Source of the DNA: Polyporus tsugae
Taxonomy: Eukaryota > Basidiomycota > Agaricomycetes > Polyporales > Polyporaceae
Direction of reading: 5' to 3'
NCBI GenBank assembly: GCA_024305745.1
Contig: JAHRBS010000001.1
Location: forward strand, 868,001-932,000
DNA length: 64,000 nucleotides
A program made the translations under genes and the position numbers. The notes under the pieces were generated by a model. That model was not told where the DNA came from. It saw only the letters and a program-made list of their open reading frames with translations, and ran no database searches. Positions 12,048-25,434 of this stretch are shown piece after piece (the stretch's first letter is position 1; every line of letters begins with the position of its first letter).

Positions 12048-15000
12048 TCAGCCATCCCGACGCCCGAAGTTGAGACTGCCCAGCTTCGAGAAGCGGCCCT
12101 TGATGGAGCCGATGCTGCCCAGCGTGGAGGTTGTCACTGATGCTGCGCCGGACATGGTAGCCGCTGGGGCATTACCAACCGTCACAACAGAGTTCCGCGG
12201 CGACTCTTCAGACAAAGAATCACTACCACCGTTGTCTCCTGGACCCGAGGAAACTCCGTTGAAGCCATGCCTGGCAAGATGTGCAAGGTGGCGCTGGAGG
12301 GGAGTCTGCTTCATCCATGGTGCCTCTGCAACGGACAGTCCGTTCTCCTGCGATCGGGGGGACAACGGCGATGCCGACGCGGACGGCGTCATGCCGACAT
12401 GGATAGGGCCGACATTGAGAGGTTGGGCCCTCCTGTAGTAGAATCAGCACCGATCACGAAGGAAAACAGATGTATGGACGTACATTGTGTTGTAGTTGGG
12501 CGACGGCATGGCCGCAGATGGAGGAAGACGAGTTGATGTTGGAACCGCATCCATGGCACGCGGTTCGGGGGTAGGGTCGACAGGCAATCGCTGGATTTCC
12601 TCGGCAAAGTTCTTGTGGAAAAATTTCTCCAAGGTAGCGTGGAAGGCCAACATCTCCGGGGGACACAATCGTCCATGAAGCTTTAGGCAGCTATCAATCA
12701 TACGGACCTGGTTCTCAAGGTCAGCAGTGCGACGGCGTGAAACGTCGTCGGCACACTTACTTGCTCATCTATTGCATTGCGAAGTTTCTCGACTTGTTCA
12801 ACCCTGTCCGGGTATCGCGCAATGTACTCCTCTGATAGGAACACTTGTCGGAAGGCACCCACGCCACTGTTCAGTGGAGCGTCGACCGCAGCGTTCAAGT
12901 TCATTGCGAGGGCATTGGTTGAGATGTGCTGGGCTGTCTTGGCGAGGGACGAGTACTTCTGATTGAGACCAGCCAGCTCGCGCGTACGCTGCTCCACATC
13001 GAGAAGCGCCGTCTCCACCGGTGAGACTGGGACGACCTGAACCCCGATGACCTCCGATCGTCGGAGAACTGTTGGGAAGTACTCCTCAGTGGTGAGATAG
13101 GTCTTCTCAATCCAGACCTCCTCCGTCCCATCGCGCGCAACCTTGGAGATGGGACGCGAGTAGCTAAACAAGTTGATGGCGCTGCAACGATAGATCATCG
13201 TCAATTGACTGCAAAGAGGGAAAATTGGGGTATCTTGTACCTGTGCTCGTAGTACGCGCGGACCTGAGGGGGGACATCGGGGTTCGTGAAGATAGGTAGT
13301 TCGCGGCGGGGCTCGGGGGTGACGGCGGTACATTGGATATACTGGTCGTTACCGAAGCGGATGTCGACAGGAGGGTCGCCCATGGTCTTGAGGAGTTGGG
13401 CACCGGGATGTTTGTTGAGCATGCGCTCACAGAACGCACCAAACTTCTCCCACTCGTAACCACGGTACTTGTTACAAAGAGAAGGGAGGGTTACCATATC
13501 ATCCTCCAGGATGGCAAAATACACTTACGATGAACTGCTTGTTCCGGATGGCGTTGGGGAAATTCCCGTAAAACGCGACTCTGAAGTAATCGGAGTAGTA
13601 CCGCTGGTCCGTGATGATATGCTCCAGGAGAGCTGACTGGTGTCGAAGGATCTCTGCGAGGCGTGCGCTAACAATGGACGTGAGCTTTGGGTGGTGGAAG
13701 ACGCCAATGAAACACTAACTAGTTGAAGGTGACCTCTGCGTGCTTCGCTGCCAGATCCTTGCAGATCTCGTATGCGCTCTCCCACGCCTTGCCCTTGCCT
13801 GTAAACCTCCCCAGTCAGCTCTCAGCATCGGCGGTTTGCGGCGGCACTGACGCACCGAGATAGTCTAGAATGAGTAGACAGAGCGTCTCCTTGCGATGGA
13901 AATGTGATTGCTGCGGCAATCCAAGGTCCTCCATAGGTGGAGCAAATGAGTTGAGGTCCCACTCGTGAAGGTCCGCGTGAAGCTTGAGGGTGAGGGCAGC
14001 CTCCACATAGTTCTGGGACTGAAGGTGCATCTAGAAGACGAATGATTCATTAAACACTGTGCATGAGAGAAGAACTGTTGACGACTTACGTTGACGAGCT
14101 GATGGACGTACTTGATATACATCTCATCTCGTCCAATTCGTCGAATGAAGTTCATCAGGCGGAGCTGTCGAATGCGTGTCAGCCTAGAAATGTTCACGGG
14201 AGAAGCGAAGACGTACGGTGGCGATGACCCGGTCATCTGCGTACTCCTCGCCCTCCGGCAAGGCGCGAACGCTCAGGAGGAGCTCGAGGAAGACATCGAC
14301 GGAGTCGAGGAAGTGCGTCACGCGAGCGCGCAAGTCCTCGTCGACGTCGGAGGAATCGAAGAGGTGCCGGAGGTGACCGATGAAGAAGGCACGGGAGATT
14401 TCGTTGTTTTTACTGTCGGACATGAACAGGGTATCGAGTTTGCTGACAAGCTCGTTTTCGATGTGCTCGAAGCCTCGCGAGATGTGGTATTCAGAGATGA
14501 TCATGCAATAGAGGACCTGCACTGCGTTCTCCCGAAGCTGGTCGTGGTGGCTGAGGCACAAGTTGACGATGTGCCCGACGAGGGAGTTCAAGGCTCCCTG
14601 GTAGTTCTGCGACACAGTCAGACTATACCGAATGTGTTGCGGGAGATGGACAGTGACTTACGGTATATCTCGCGAGGGCAATCTCTTCGGTGGCGGTCTC
14701 ATCTGGCCAACCCAAAGCGCCCCACAAGCGCAGCAGGAGCATAGCACCCTCGCCTCGGATATCCCCCGCAAGACGCCATACAGCTCGTCGTTTCTGCAAA
14801 TGCTGGTCAAATCAACTCGCACCCACGCACTTGATACGACTCACCTGTGGGCTGAACTCCTCAATGACTAGATGTTCGGAGGAGAGCAACTTGAGGAGGA
14901 CGTAGAAGCACTGCTTCCACAACGGCGCGTCGAAAGGCCGCCCGGACGCCTCGTCGGGAACAAATTCGCGCTCCAGCATCGTCGCGACTGGGTCCATCAT

Positions 15001-18000
15001 CTTGAGCAGCACGCGATGCGCGAGGATGTTGACGTTCAGCCAGTGCTTCGGGAACGCTTCATTGTCGAGGATAGAGCCTGCGACCTTGAAGTACTGAAAC
15101 AATAGCGCCGCAAGGTGGTCCCGCCCCTCAATCTCTAGAATGCTCTCTAGGAACCCCACTATATGCTTCTTAGGAGCAGACAAGATGAGGACGAGGACGA
15201 CGATGGCGACTTCGCCCAGCCCGGGACTGAACTCAGGTTTGACATCCAGCGTCGCGGAGGACCCCACAGCCGTTTTGGGGACTTGCGTTGCAAGAGAGAA
15301 TGGGTATGACTCCGGGAAGGTGACGGGGAAGCTGTTCGTGACAGGAGTGGAAGACCGGTTTCGCTCGACGGCTCGGAGGGATGCAGGGTTTTGATACTCT
15401 TGATATGCGTCCAACAGTCTACGAAGACGATCAGCTGCTGCTCGATCGACGCGTCATTTTGGCACGTACCTGGGCAGAAGAGACAGCAAGTACTCGATAT
15501 TATACTGTTCTTGCCTGAGCGCGTTGCGGTCGGACGTGGTCGTGGGATCGACCAGACATTGTTGCAGTTTGTCAAGCATGATGGCGACCACAGTGACAGA
15601 CAAGCGGATGCTCTCCAGCCAGCTCACGCGCGCAGCATCCTTGGCCGACTCGGAGTCCCCAGGTTGCGTCTGCGTGTATTCGTCGAAACAGCCAAACTGG
15701 GGCTTGATCCAGATGACGACGGCCTCGACGAGGAGACTGCGCGACTTCGAGTTGTCGAACAGGAAGCCCTTGACGATCTGAAGGTACATGATGAGCTTCC
15801 AAATGATGATCTTCCCCTTTGCCGATGCGATCGCGTTGGCGAATGTCGTCGCGATCGCGACGAGCTCGACGATCGAGAAGACCTTGCCAAGCTCGGGGAG
15901 GATGGAGGTGAAGTGCTGAAGGGCGATCGTTTGCGTGCCGATGATGGAGGGCGGGGACGTCGTAGACATCATGCGGTTGACCTCGGTGAGGTGCGCGCGC
16001 AGCTCGCGCTTGAACGTCGCCTCGAGGTGGTCGGCCGTCGCACCACCGCCCATGCCAAGCTCCTTCGCCTTCTGGAGTTCGCGAGAACGCGCGATGAACT
16101 TGAAGATGTAGTGCCAGACCTTCAGGGCTGCGCGCAAGGACGAGGCGGTGTCGTTCGCTGTTGGGTCCTGGAGGAGACGATTCATGGAGTGGATCATATG
16201 GGACGCCGCGGACGCGCAGGTGAAGTGCCTCTCGATGTACACATCCAAGACAGGCTGGAAGTTGCTGAAGCGACGGTCCTGGACGATGCCGAGAACGGTC
16301 ACTAGTGCATTGAAGACGAGGTGATCCATCTCGCCAGACTGGTTGTTGGAAGAGACCAGAATTGCGAAGAGGGAGTCGAAGATGTCCCGAAGGAATTTCA
16401 CAATCTCGACCTCACCGACGAAGGTGAACTTGCTCAGGATAGTCGACAGCAGCTCCTTGTCGGTGATCTGCTCCCAGTTCAGCAGGCTGAGAAGCACTGA
16501 GTTCTGCGTGAACTTCGTGGAGCATAGGGACGACCTGATCACCAGGCTATCACGCATGGGCGGCGCAATCCTCTGCAGCTCCGGGGGGACATAGACCAGT
16601 TCGGGACGTTGGTTGGCGGGCAGCCACGGCGTGGCCTGTAGATACATGTCCGTGGTGATCTGAGAGAGACGGTCCGCACGGTAGAGCACCAGGGTGTGGC
16701 TGCCATCCTCGAGGAATGCGCGTCTGTCCGGGAAGAGGGGAAGGAAGGCAAATGCGAACGGACGATCCGATGTTTCCACACTCCTCGAAGAGCGTTCTCT
16801 GGAACTGCGCTGGCGGAAGGTAAAGAAGAGGTGCCACTGCTGAACGCCGGTGAGAGGAAGTCTCAACTTGACGAGCTCGCCGAAGTGCGGCTGGGTTGTG
16901 CGTTGAAACACCATAGAATGGAACTGCGTGACCTCGGGCTCGCCGCTGCACTGCGAGATGACCCGCTCGATCGTCCGGCCGTCTTGGTCCCTTACTTCCA
17001 TTGTCACCTGCACGTTGCCTGTGAGAGCGCCAACTTGCCCGCGGGCGAAATTAGCAACATTGCGGCGCGCGTTTGTGCTTTGTGACGCCGAGAAGTCGCC
17101 GCTCCAGAGCTTGGTATAAAGCTCGTTCCGTACATCGCCAGGGAAAACAACGTCGGGGAAGCCAAGACGCAAGCTAAGAGGCGTGTCTTGGAGGAGCGAT
17201 GAGTTTTCTCGGACGACGGTCTCAGCATCTCCGTAGAAGACCTTGATCGAGACTGCGAGCATCTCAGCCCTGAGCAGAGATCAGGACATGCACACATTGA
17301 TAACGAAAACATTGATCGTACCGAGGCGATTTTTCGTACTCCCTGACATTATGATTGAGGATGTCCTGGTGGAGCATAGAGAACGTGGTCTCATTGGTGG
17401 GGACATAGATTGGCATTGTGTGCTCCCTCGTGGACGAGACCTCTGACTGCTCGGCAGCCATGGAATTTAGCTGCGACAGCTCGAGCACTGCGCATCCGAA
17501 TGGCCGTCGGAAATATTGCGGAGGGTCCAGTGAAGTCGCGCTGCGGCCAAAGGATTCGCTGGACATGGACGCGTTGTAGCTGGAACCAATCATTGTCTGT
17601 CTGGGGTTCTCCGAAATCGAGCCCATGTTGCTCGCCATTTTGAGCGAGCCATTCCTGACGATCTTGCACACCAGAAAGATGGGGTCTTGCGCATCTGACT
17701 GCACAAGATCGGTGAACAGCGTCCGAATACGCGCAGAGGGGTCACGCGCGAGGACACCGTTGTGGTTCAGGACGGCACAGAAGTCTTCCGAGACGAACCG
17801 CGCGTCTGCCTTGTTATAGAGAGAGAAGTATAGTTCGGCGGTTTCACCGGGTGCGCAAGGTGAGGCTACAAATGCGCGGACGTCGAGAAAGACGTGGTAG
17901 AACTTCGCTTTCGGCTGGATTGGTGAGGACGGTGACAGCGAGCCGATGAGCCGGGAGTGCCCACGAGGGCGCGGGACTTCGGGGAACGAGGTGTGAAGGG

Positions 18001-19425
18001 ATGCGGAGAGGGGGATGGCAGACGGTCCGGGAGCGGAATAGTCAATGGAGCCGTTGGCATGGGGGAGCTTGTATGGAGCGTTCGGCGCCGGGGACACATC
18101 CATGTGCGCGAGAGCGGCCTGTAGCGCGTACATGCGAACGGCGCTCATCCAGCTCTTCTGATCAATCTCGCCCTCGACGTCCACATTGACCAACCCGCCC
18201 CAAGTAGGGTGGCGAACGATCACATCGAGACCCTGAAGGATGTTCCCTGAAACAAGCCGAGCAACACATTCGCGCCGCAAGTTGACGGTTTCCTCAGAAC
18301 TAAGTGTCTGGGAAAGAAGCTGTCGACGACCCAGGTGAAGGACTTCGATGTACTCGCGGACGATATGGAAGAGGCGGTAATCACGTTGTGCGAGGTACTG
18401 AAACATGAGAGCATGCCACTCTCGTAGCGCAGAGGCAATTTCGTCGATGATTGGCTGCGAGGAGCCGGACACGGTGTCATCTCCGGACGTAAGAGTCGGG
18501 CGAGGGGGTAAGGGCTTGTTGTACTGAGACTCGGTGGGGGAGGCGGAACGGATGGAAGCGGGATACACCGGTAGGCGTGCGCGGGCAGAAGGCCCTTGGT
18601 CTGGAGGTGGGGTGAGCTTGAATGACTTGCGAGTAGCTGCGTCATTGACGTCTTCGTCTTCCTCGCGCACAGGATCCATCTCTCTCATAGTCTTGTTCCA
18701 GTTGGCGAACACCTCCTCTGACGTCCGGCCGTCTCCAGGGCTGTTGAGCGCATTGAACAGCTCCGTGAGGCGTCCTTCCGCGTCCGAAACCTCATCTCGC
18801 ACGAATATGTGGGACGCAGGGAAGATGCCAATAAAGACTTGCTGTAGTTCGTCCGCGCGCGCGGATGGCTTGGGATTTGATGTGGACGGGTCCGAGGATA
18901 GTGACCAATTGACTTGCGGTCGTCGAGAGGTGCAGACGACGTACCTATATAGCATCAGTCATTATAGCTGAACGTATGTGAGACATGCCGGTTGCAATCC
19001 GAGCTGCAGGACTCTGGTTACAGCCTGCACCGAAGGCGCGACGGTCAACGTCTACAAGAAGCCATGTAACGTCGTACTTGGCAGCGGTGTGGCAGCGAAG
19101 AACGCGTTGGTATGGCGTGCGGAACAGATGCAACCGTCTATTAGGATGGAACTACTCACCCGCGGTACCAAACACCCTCAACCTCCTTGTCCCTTGGGGT
19201 ATACTTCTCAAACGCGTATACGTTGTCTCCAACCTCAAGCGAAACAACATCTCTGTGAACAAGGTGCTCGTCTCCGGAAGCGTCGGTCCATGTGGAGATA
19301 TGGGTGCGGCTAGATAGCTTGGTGTCTCGGCGGTTGACTGGGGAGAGCGGGTGAACTGCGTAGCCGTAAATGATGAGGGGGAGAGGCTCCCAGACGCCTT
19401 TTCGCTGGCCAAGAGTGCCAGCCAT
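12048..19425 (-). CDS. DOCK-family guanine nucleotide exchange factor (SH3, DHR-1/C2, DHR-2)
   Basis: A many-exon gene from the ATG at 19425 to a stop at 12048, about 2,100 residues. Exon 1 (19425-19160) joins exon 2 (from 18944) in phase to complete an N-terminal SH3 domain (SLEVGDNVYAFEKY ... GVWYRG-YVVCTS). The helical DOCK N-region follows, with ELYFSLYNK and RRPFGCAVLELSQL. The DHR-1/C2 domain contains LRLGFPDVVFPGDVRNELY and the hallmark HFGELVKLRLPL. A long armadillo-like helical region comes next. The C-terminal DHR-2 catalytic domain includes YRGYEWEKFGAFCERML, then RPISKVARDGTEEVW, then a GVGAFRQVFL segment near the nucleotide-sensor loop. DHR-2 domains activate Rac/Cdc42 GTPases; yeast Dck1 is the fungal counterpart. 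The C-terminal tail is Ser/Gly-rich. The gene is divergent from Ski3. Confidence 0.9.
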
Positions 19426-20153
19426 GGCGGCAGCAGGGTATCAGGCCTGCCTAACGCAAGCTGGGATGGGATGGGCGACGGACTCGGCGGGAGCGCGACG
19501 AGAAACGAGGTGTGGGAATTGGCGCCGGAGATGCACTGGCGCTTGAAGGTTCAAGTGCAGTAAGCGAGGGCGAAAAGCAGGCGAATGAGTACCTTGAAGA
19601 CGTGATGAGGGCAGGGGTTCAACGTTCAGTGTTCAGGCGTCAAGCTGAGCTCAATGAGGGCAGGAATTCTGGAGAACAGACGGCGTCATGGCGGGGTCGT
19701 TGCGATTTAATCATAGGCCATCACATCACGAAGCCACACCGGCGGGAACTCAGAATCAAGTTTCGATGCTTGTTCTCTCTCTACTGCAATACTACGAGGT
19801 TCAGAGAAATGCATCAAGCTATGCAGGGCATAGCCCACAAGCTATGCGTATCGTCGGAGTGAACATCAGTGCACATGTGCATCTCCCGGGCTGCAGTAGG
19901 CTGTAGGCTGTAGCAATTTGTCGGACCATATAGACGCGCGCAACTCCTTGTCCAAGCCCATCACCTTGCTCAGAACTTGCCCATGTACACTTCCACCCAT
20001 TTCTCCTTCATCTTCTAGGGTATCATATTGTGTCATTTACCCCACAGTGCGGCATCTGATAATCCTGTCTACTCAAGGCAGCGAAAGCGTAACTAGCGGC
20101 CTACCCAGGAAACGCTCTCCACAGGGCGCCGTCTTACCAACGACTACAAAACC
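19426..20153. other. Bidirectional promoter region
   Basis: This 0.7 kb separates the divergent DOCK and Ski3 start codons and contains no supported gene. It contains pyrimidine-rich tracts just before the Ski3 ATG (CTTCCACCC, CTCCTTCATC). Confidence 0.45.
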
Positions 20154-23100
20154 ATGTCCGCCCTCGTGAAGACCAAGCTGAAGGCTGCTCGTGAGGCCAT
20201 CGCAAAGAAAGACTTCGAGAAAGCGCGTGACGCGGCCCAGCAAGTGCTGGAGTACGAGCCAGATACCTACTTCGCGTACGTGCATTGCGAGTTTGAATGC
20301 AGGCCGCAGTCAATTCATACTTCCAGTAAAGGAACGTATTTCTTGGAATTGCATATCGAGGCTTGAAGGACTATGAACAGAGCGAGCAAGTAACTGCCAC
20401 TGTGAACTTCAGGTCATAGCATTCAGTGACGTTCTGCCAAGGTGTATCGCAAGGCCATAGACTCCAATGGGCAGCAGCTTCCTGCTTGGCAGGTGAGCCG
20501 TGTTCTCTACACAATCCTAGTATTCCACCGAAACCTTGTATAGGGTCTCAGCCAACTATATGAACAGACGGAGAACTCGGCTGAGTACTTGAAAACGTTG
20601 AACAAGTTGGCCGAGCTATATGCAGCTGAGTATGCCATCCCCATCCCCTTGGGTCCAATGGAGGGTAGTGACGAGCTCTGCTCAGGAATGAATCGACCAA
20701 ATGCGCAGAAACTGTTCAGAAAATCATTGATCTTCGCCGTGACGCCGACCCGAGCACGCCGATAGAGGTAAGTGTGAATGATGACTTCCCTCATTGTCTT
20801 CTGCGTTAACGGAAAATAGCTTGCAGAAGCTCTCGCCCTTCTACTCCCCGAGTCACCTTTTTACGCCACCCTCTCTTCACTGCCTCCCCCCGATCCCACC
20901 AACCCCGCCTTTACAACCACATTAGTTGCACAGTCAGCAATACACAACTCCCTCCCCGTGCTGGAAGAACTGGTGTCAATTTACGAGAAACACGAGCAAG
21001 CGGCGCGGCGGGATGAAATCTCCAAGCGAAGGACAAGACTCAACGCACCCCCACTCGAACAGATACAGCGAGAAGTTGCTTTGGAAATCCTGTCGAGTTC
21101 GCAGGTGCGATGCCCTTTTCTTGATTGTGATAACGCCTCCTAACCGCAGACCCTAGCTGCCGCCCCTCTACAACGAAGTCCTGAACCACCCAAACACCTC
21201 GGACGAGCTGCGTCGAGAAACGGAAGCGAAGTTGCTTCAGATGAAGCAACGTCATCTGTTCGCGCTTCCTACAAGCGGGAATACGACGGATAAGGCGCGA
21301 CTGGCTTCCGAGCTAGACGAGTTGATCGATGGGATGGTATTACTCAAGATTCCCGACGAGCTGGCGTGGACGCTCCTGATACAGAGCAGGGATGCAGCGG
21401 AGATCGGTTGGTCCTCTGCATTTCGAATTGCAATCACTGTGCTGAGCAAGGTTGCTACAGAGGACTACGACTTCGGTCTCCTGAGGCAGTTCATCGGCCT
21501 GTTCCCGCAGTCGCCCTTGATGAAATTTGTGCGGGCATACTTCGAGTACATGGGCGTACCCTTGTCGGAAGATGAGGACGAAGATGTTCCTTCTCGACTA
21601 GCCCAGGATGAAACTGACTACATCGAGATCATGATGGTCAGTTGCGCATTCACCTACGGCTGTCCATCTCTTATCGTATGGAACGCAGGAGGCGTTCGCC
21701 AGCCTGGGCGACTCCATACTCGCCCATAGGGTCATCGGTGAGCTCTATAAGCAGGAAGCTGACTACGAGAACACGATCAAGGTGTCAGAGAGCGGACTCG
21801 AGCTTGTGCGGCGTGTGGAGCAGAATTGGGGGAGACCGATTAACCAGTACGCTTGGCCCATCGTCCGTGTAACAAGGAACACTCATTCGCGATTCACAGC
21901 ACAAAGAAGGCGTTCAATGTAATGTTGGCGAGTTCGCTGGTCCATTACTTTCCGCCGAAGCACCATGTCCGTGCCCTGAGAATCATCGACGGTGTGCTCG
22001 CCGAGGACCCAGAAAACGTTCCCACCCTTATGAGCCGAGGGTTTATCCTCCAGCATGCGAAAAAATGGCCTGAGGCGGCCGCGATCTTCGCCAAGGTTGC
22101 TCAACTAGACCCCGAGGGTGTCGACCACGGGCTGCGAGCGAAGGAAGAGCGGGCCTGGTCAGAGTCCATGTGCAGTAAACTGCAAGCTGCTGCGGACGAG
22201 CTTCGGGATGTCATCAGCGTCTTGGACGAGCTGGAAGGCAGGGAAGAGGACAAGGCACGAGCCTGGTGGAGATTGGGGCGATGCCATTGGGAGATGGGCT
22301 GTAAGGCTTTTTTCTGATATTCTTTCACCCGACTAGACTGATTGTTTCCGGCAGCGGAACACTGCGAGGAAGCGTACAAGCACTTCGTGACCGCCCTGAA
22401 GCGTTCCTCGACGTTTGCTCCCGCATTCACGTCGCTGGGTATCTACTACTCGGAGTTTGTCTCCCCACCTGACCCGAACCGCGCATCCAAGTGCTTCCAA
22501 AAGGCCTTCGAGCTCGACCCCAGAGAAGCGGAGGCTGCGCGGAGACTCGCAGAGGGCTTCGCAGAGGAAGGGGAATGGGACCTCGTCGAAGTTGTCGCGC
22601 GCCGCACTATCAGAGGAGAAAGCGGCCTGGGACAGGGCCCGGATGCAAAAGCCTCTCGCCGGTACCTGCCCCTCAATGCATGGGCGTGGAAGGCCGTTGG
22701 CGCTGTCGAACTCGTATGTTTTTTTCTGGCAGATCCGATAGAAGCCGAAGCCGACACTAACGCGGTGCTCCAGACGCGACGCAACTACGTCCCTGCAATC
22801 GAGGCGCTGCAGATTGCGTTGCGGACTGACGTTGACGATCATATGTCCTGGCTCCGGCTTGGGGAGGCGTACAGCAAGGCGGGACGCTACGCTGCAGCGT
22901 TCAAGGCCTTGGAGCGCGCGCGCGAGCTCGACCCGGAGGACTGGGTTGCGTCGTACTTCATTGGAGATGTGCAACGTCAGATGGGCGCATACATGGACGC
23001 TATCAACGTGTTTGAGGCTATCCTAGTGGGACGTCCGGGCGAGCTCGGGGTTCTTCATTCCCTGGGACAGACGTACCTCGAGATGGGACGTTTCGAACTG

Positions 23101-25186
23101 GCCACCGGTTTCCTGGCAAGGGCGGAGACGTCGTTCCTCTCTGCGATTCGTGTCACTCTCGTGCTTCTCAACTCCAGCTCTGGGTTCCGACGAGTCGCAT
23201 GGAAGACGATCGCCGACTCCCTCTGCCAACTGTCAAACGTTTCTGGCTTCTCGGACCAAGAGTCTGTCAAAGAGGTCGCAGCGAGCGTCCTTCCGCTCGT
23301 GACCGAACATCCTGACAAAGATCTGGGGAACATCATCTCGAAACCGCTGTCCATTGACGACGAGACGGATACGGCATTGTTCACACTTCAAGTTGCCTTC
23401 GCAGCATACGAGTACCGCCTGTCTCTGGGTGCTATCGACGACGTTGCCAAAGCTACCTCGCACTACGACCTTGGCGCGGCGTTGTTTACGTTCGCCAGGC
23501 TCACTCTTGATGCCGTCAAGCGGGCAAAGGCTCAGCAGGAAGCCATCACTCAGATCAAGAATGCTCTCCGCCTTGAACCTGGAAACAACGTTTTCTGGGT
23601 TGCGCTTGGGAATGCGACATTCTTATCTCAACCGACGCTCTGTCAACATGCGTACATCCGCGCGATAGAAATAGAGGAAAAGGTAAGCATTCTTCTCTCC
23701 CCAATCTTACTTCGTCTGATTGTTTCCAGAACGCGGCGACTTGGACCAATCTTGGCATGTTCTATCTCCACCACGAGGACGTTGAGCTGGCGAATGAAGC
23801 ATTTTACAAGGCGCAAACACTTGATCCGGATTACGCCCTCGCTTGGGTCGGACAAGGCTTGGTTGCAACGGCGAACAGTCACGATAAGGAAGCAAGCGCA
23901 CTGTTCGAGCACGCCACAGGTCTGACGGCTGCAGTGGTACGTAGTGTCGCGTTGTCCTTCGAAACCCTTGAAGGTCTCACCTGGAAGCGTAGCCTGAAGC
24001 GGATCTGGAATATGCTACACGCCTCTTCAACAAGGTCAATGAGACGACCAAGTCTCGTTTAGCCTCATCAGAAGCACTTCTTCCATCATTCTTCGTCCTC
24101 GACCGATGCTGCAAGCAACGCCCAAAGGACGCGACAGCATTACATCTCTTCGGACTCATCTGTGAGCGTGTTGGACACGTCGAGCTCGGCATCGAGATGA
24201 TATCCCGGGCCATCTGCGTTCTCGAGGCAGCTTATGAAGAGGCCGAGGACCCTGTCATAGAGCGGCAGTTCACCACCGCTCATGCAAACGCTGCCCGCCT
24301 GCGCATAGCGACGGAAGACTACGAGGGAGCGCTCGAGTCGTACCAGGTCGCGACCAGCTTGCTGCCCGAAGAAGGCGACCTAGATACGAAGGCCCTCCTG
24401 GCGCAGTGTCAGTTCGGCTCCGGCCTCGCGAACTTCAAATTAGGCCAGCTGCCGGAAGCCTTGGCGCTCTTCGAGTCTGCGATGGCGACGGCAGCGGATC
24501 ATCCAACAATTCGTGGGCACATCGTTGTTCTGCTCGCCCAGACATTATGGGCGATCGGCACAGACGAGGCGAAGGAGTTGGCGAAGACTCAGCTACTGCA
24601 GAGGTGCGTCGTTTAGTGTCCCACCTTACTCGCATTGCACTCATTACCCGTTTTACCCAGCATCGAACATGACCCCGAAAACCTGATGGCGATCAACACG
24701 CTCGCTGGCATGGGTATCCTCACAGACGACGACGGCCTCGTCGACGCTGCGCTTTCGGAGCTCTTGTCCCTCCCTCTGGAACAACGCCTCGAACGCGATC
24801 CCGAGCGAGAAATTGCGTACCTTCTGGTCCAGCACCATCTCGGTCAGGGAGACGCCAAGCAAGCCTTGTCCATCGCACAGAGGGCTGTCTTTGCCGAACC
24901 TGAACGGACCGACGCGCGCCGCGAGCTCGCCTCCCTCACGCTGCAAAGCGGCGAGAGCGCGGCGGCCCTTGCTGTCCTCGGTGGCTCGGCCCAGACCCAA
25001 CGAGGCTTCGCTGAGCTTCGTGCTTCCCTAGCGCTGCATGCCATCTCTCTTTGTCTAGAGAGCGGGAATGCGGAAAACGTATCGAAGGCCCTGAAGCTCG
25101 CACAGAAGGGCGTGATGCTCTCGCCGTGGGACCAGAGTGGTTGGGAGACGTTGGCGTACGTCCAAAGCCGACGTGCGACACAGTGA
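20154..25186 (+). CDS. SKI3: Ski3-like TPR protein of the Ski complex
   Basis: The start at 20154 gives SALVKTKLKAAREAIAKKDF and EKARDAAQQVLEYEPDTYFA, the conserved first TPR unit of Ski3/TTC37. After short introns this continues as NVFLGIAYRGLKDYEQSEQ and VYRKAI...PAWQGLSQLYE. Tetratricopeptide repeats then run almost the whole length, for example AWKAVGAVEL, HMSWLRLGEAYSKAGRYAAA and NAATWTNLGMFYL-like units. The protein ends near WETLAYVQSRRATQ at the stop at 25184-25186. About 1,450 residues across a dozen exons fits the family. Ski3 is the scaffold of the Ski2-Ski3-Ski8 helicase complex that feeds mRNA to the cytosolic exosome. Exon 2 uses an AAAG acceptor; the CAG five bases upstream would put a stop codon in frame. 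Confidence 0.88.
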
Positions 25187-25434
25187 CGCCCACAGTGCCC
25201 TCGGTCTCCCACGACGATGTACAGTGACAAGCACGGACCATACTCCTGTAGCAGCTAGAACTTCCGATGGACCGGTAGCCAGCCACTTCCAGTGGGGCGC
25301 TGAGTGTGTAAAACAAGAACCAATAAAGAATGTATGTCTTGAGCTGTGAATACATGGCCATTACCCACTATATACGGTACTAGTAGTGTATGTAGATGGA
25401 TAATCCTGGTTACTCTATGGATATTCAAGCCGAA

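Noticed and set aside
15391..16305. 304-codon plus-strand frame opposite the DOCK gene
   Set aside because: It is the mirror of a GC-rich exon of the real minus-strand gene, rich in Arg/Asp/Glu with no domain; the minus-strand product has clear DOCK motifs.
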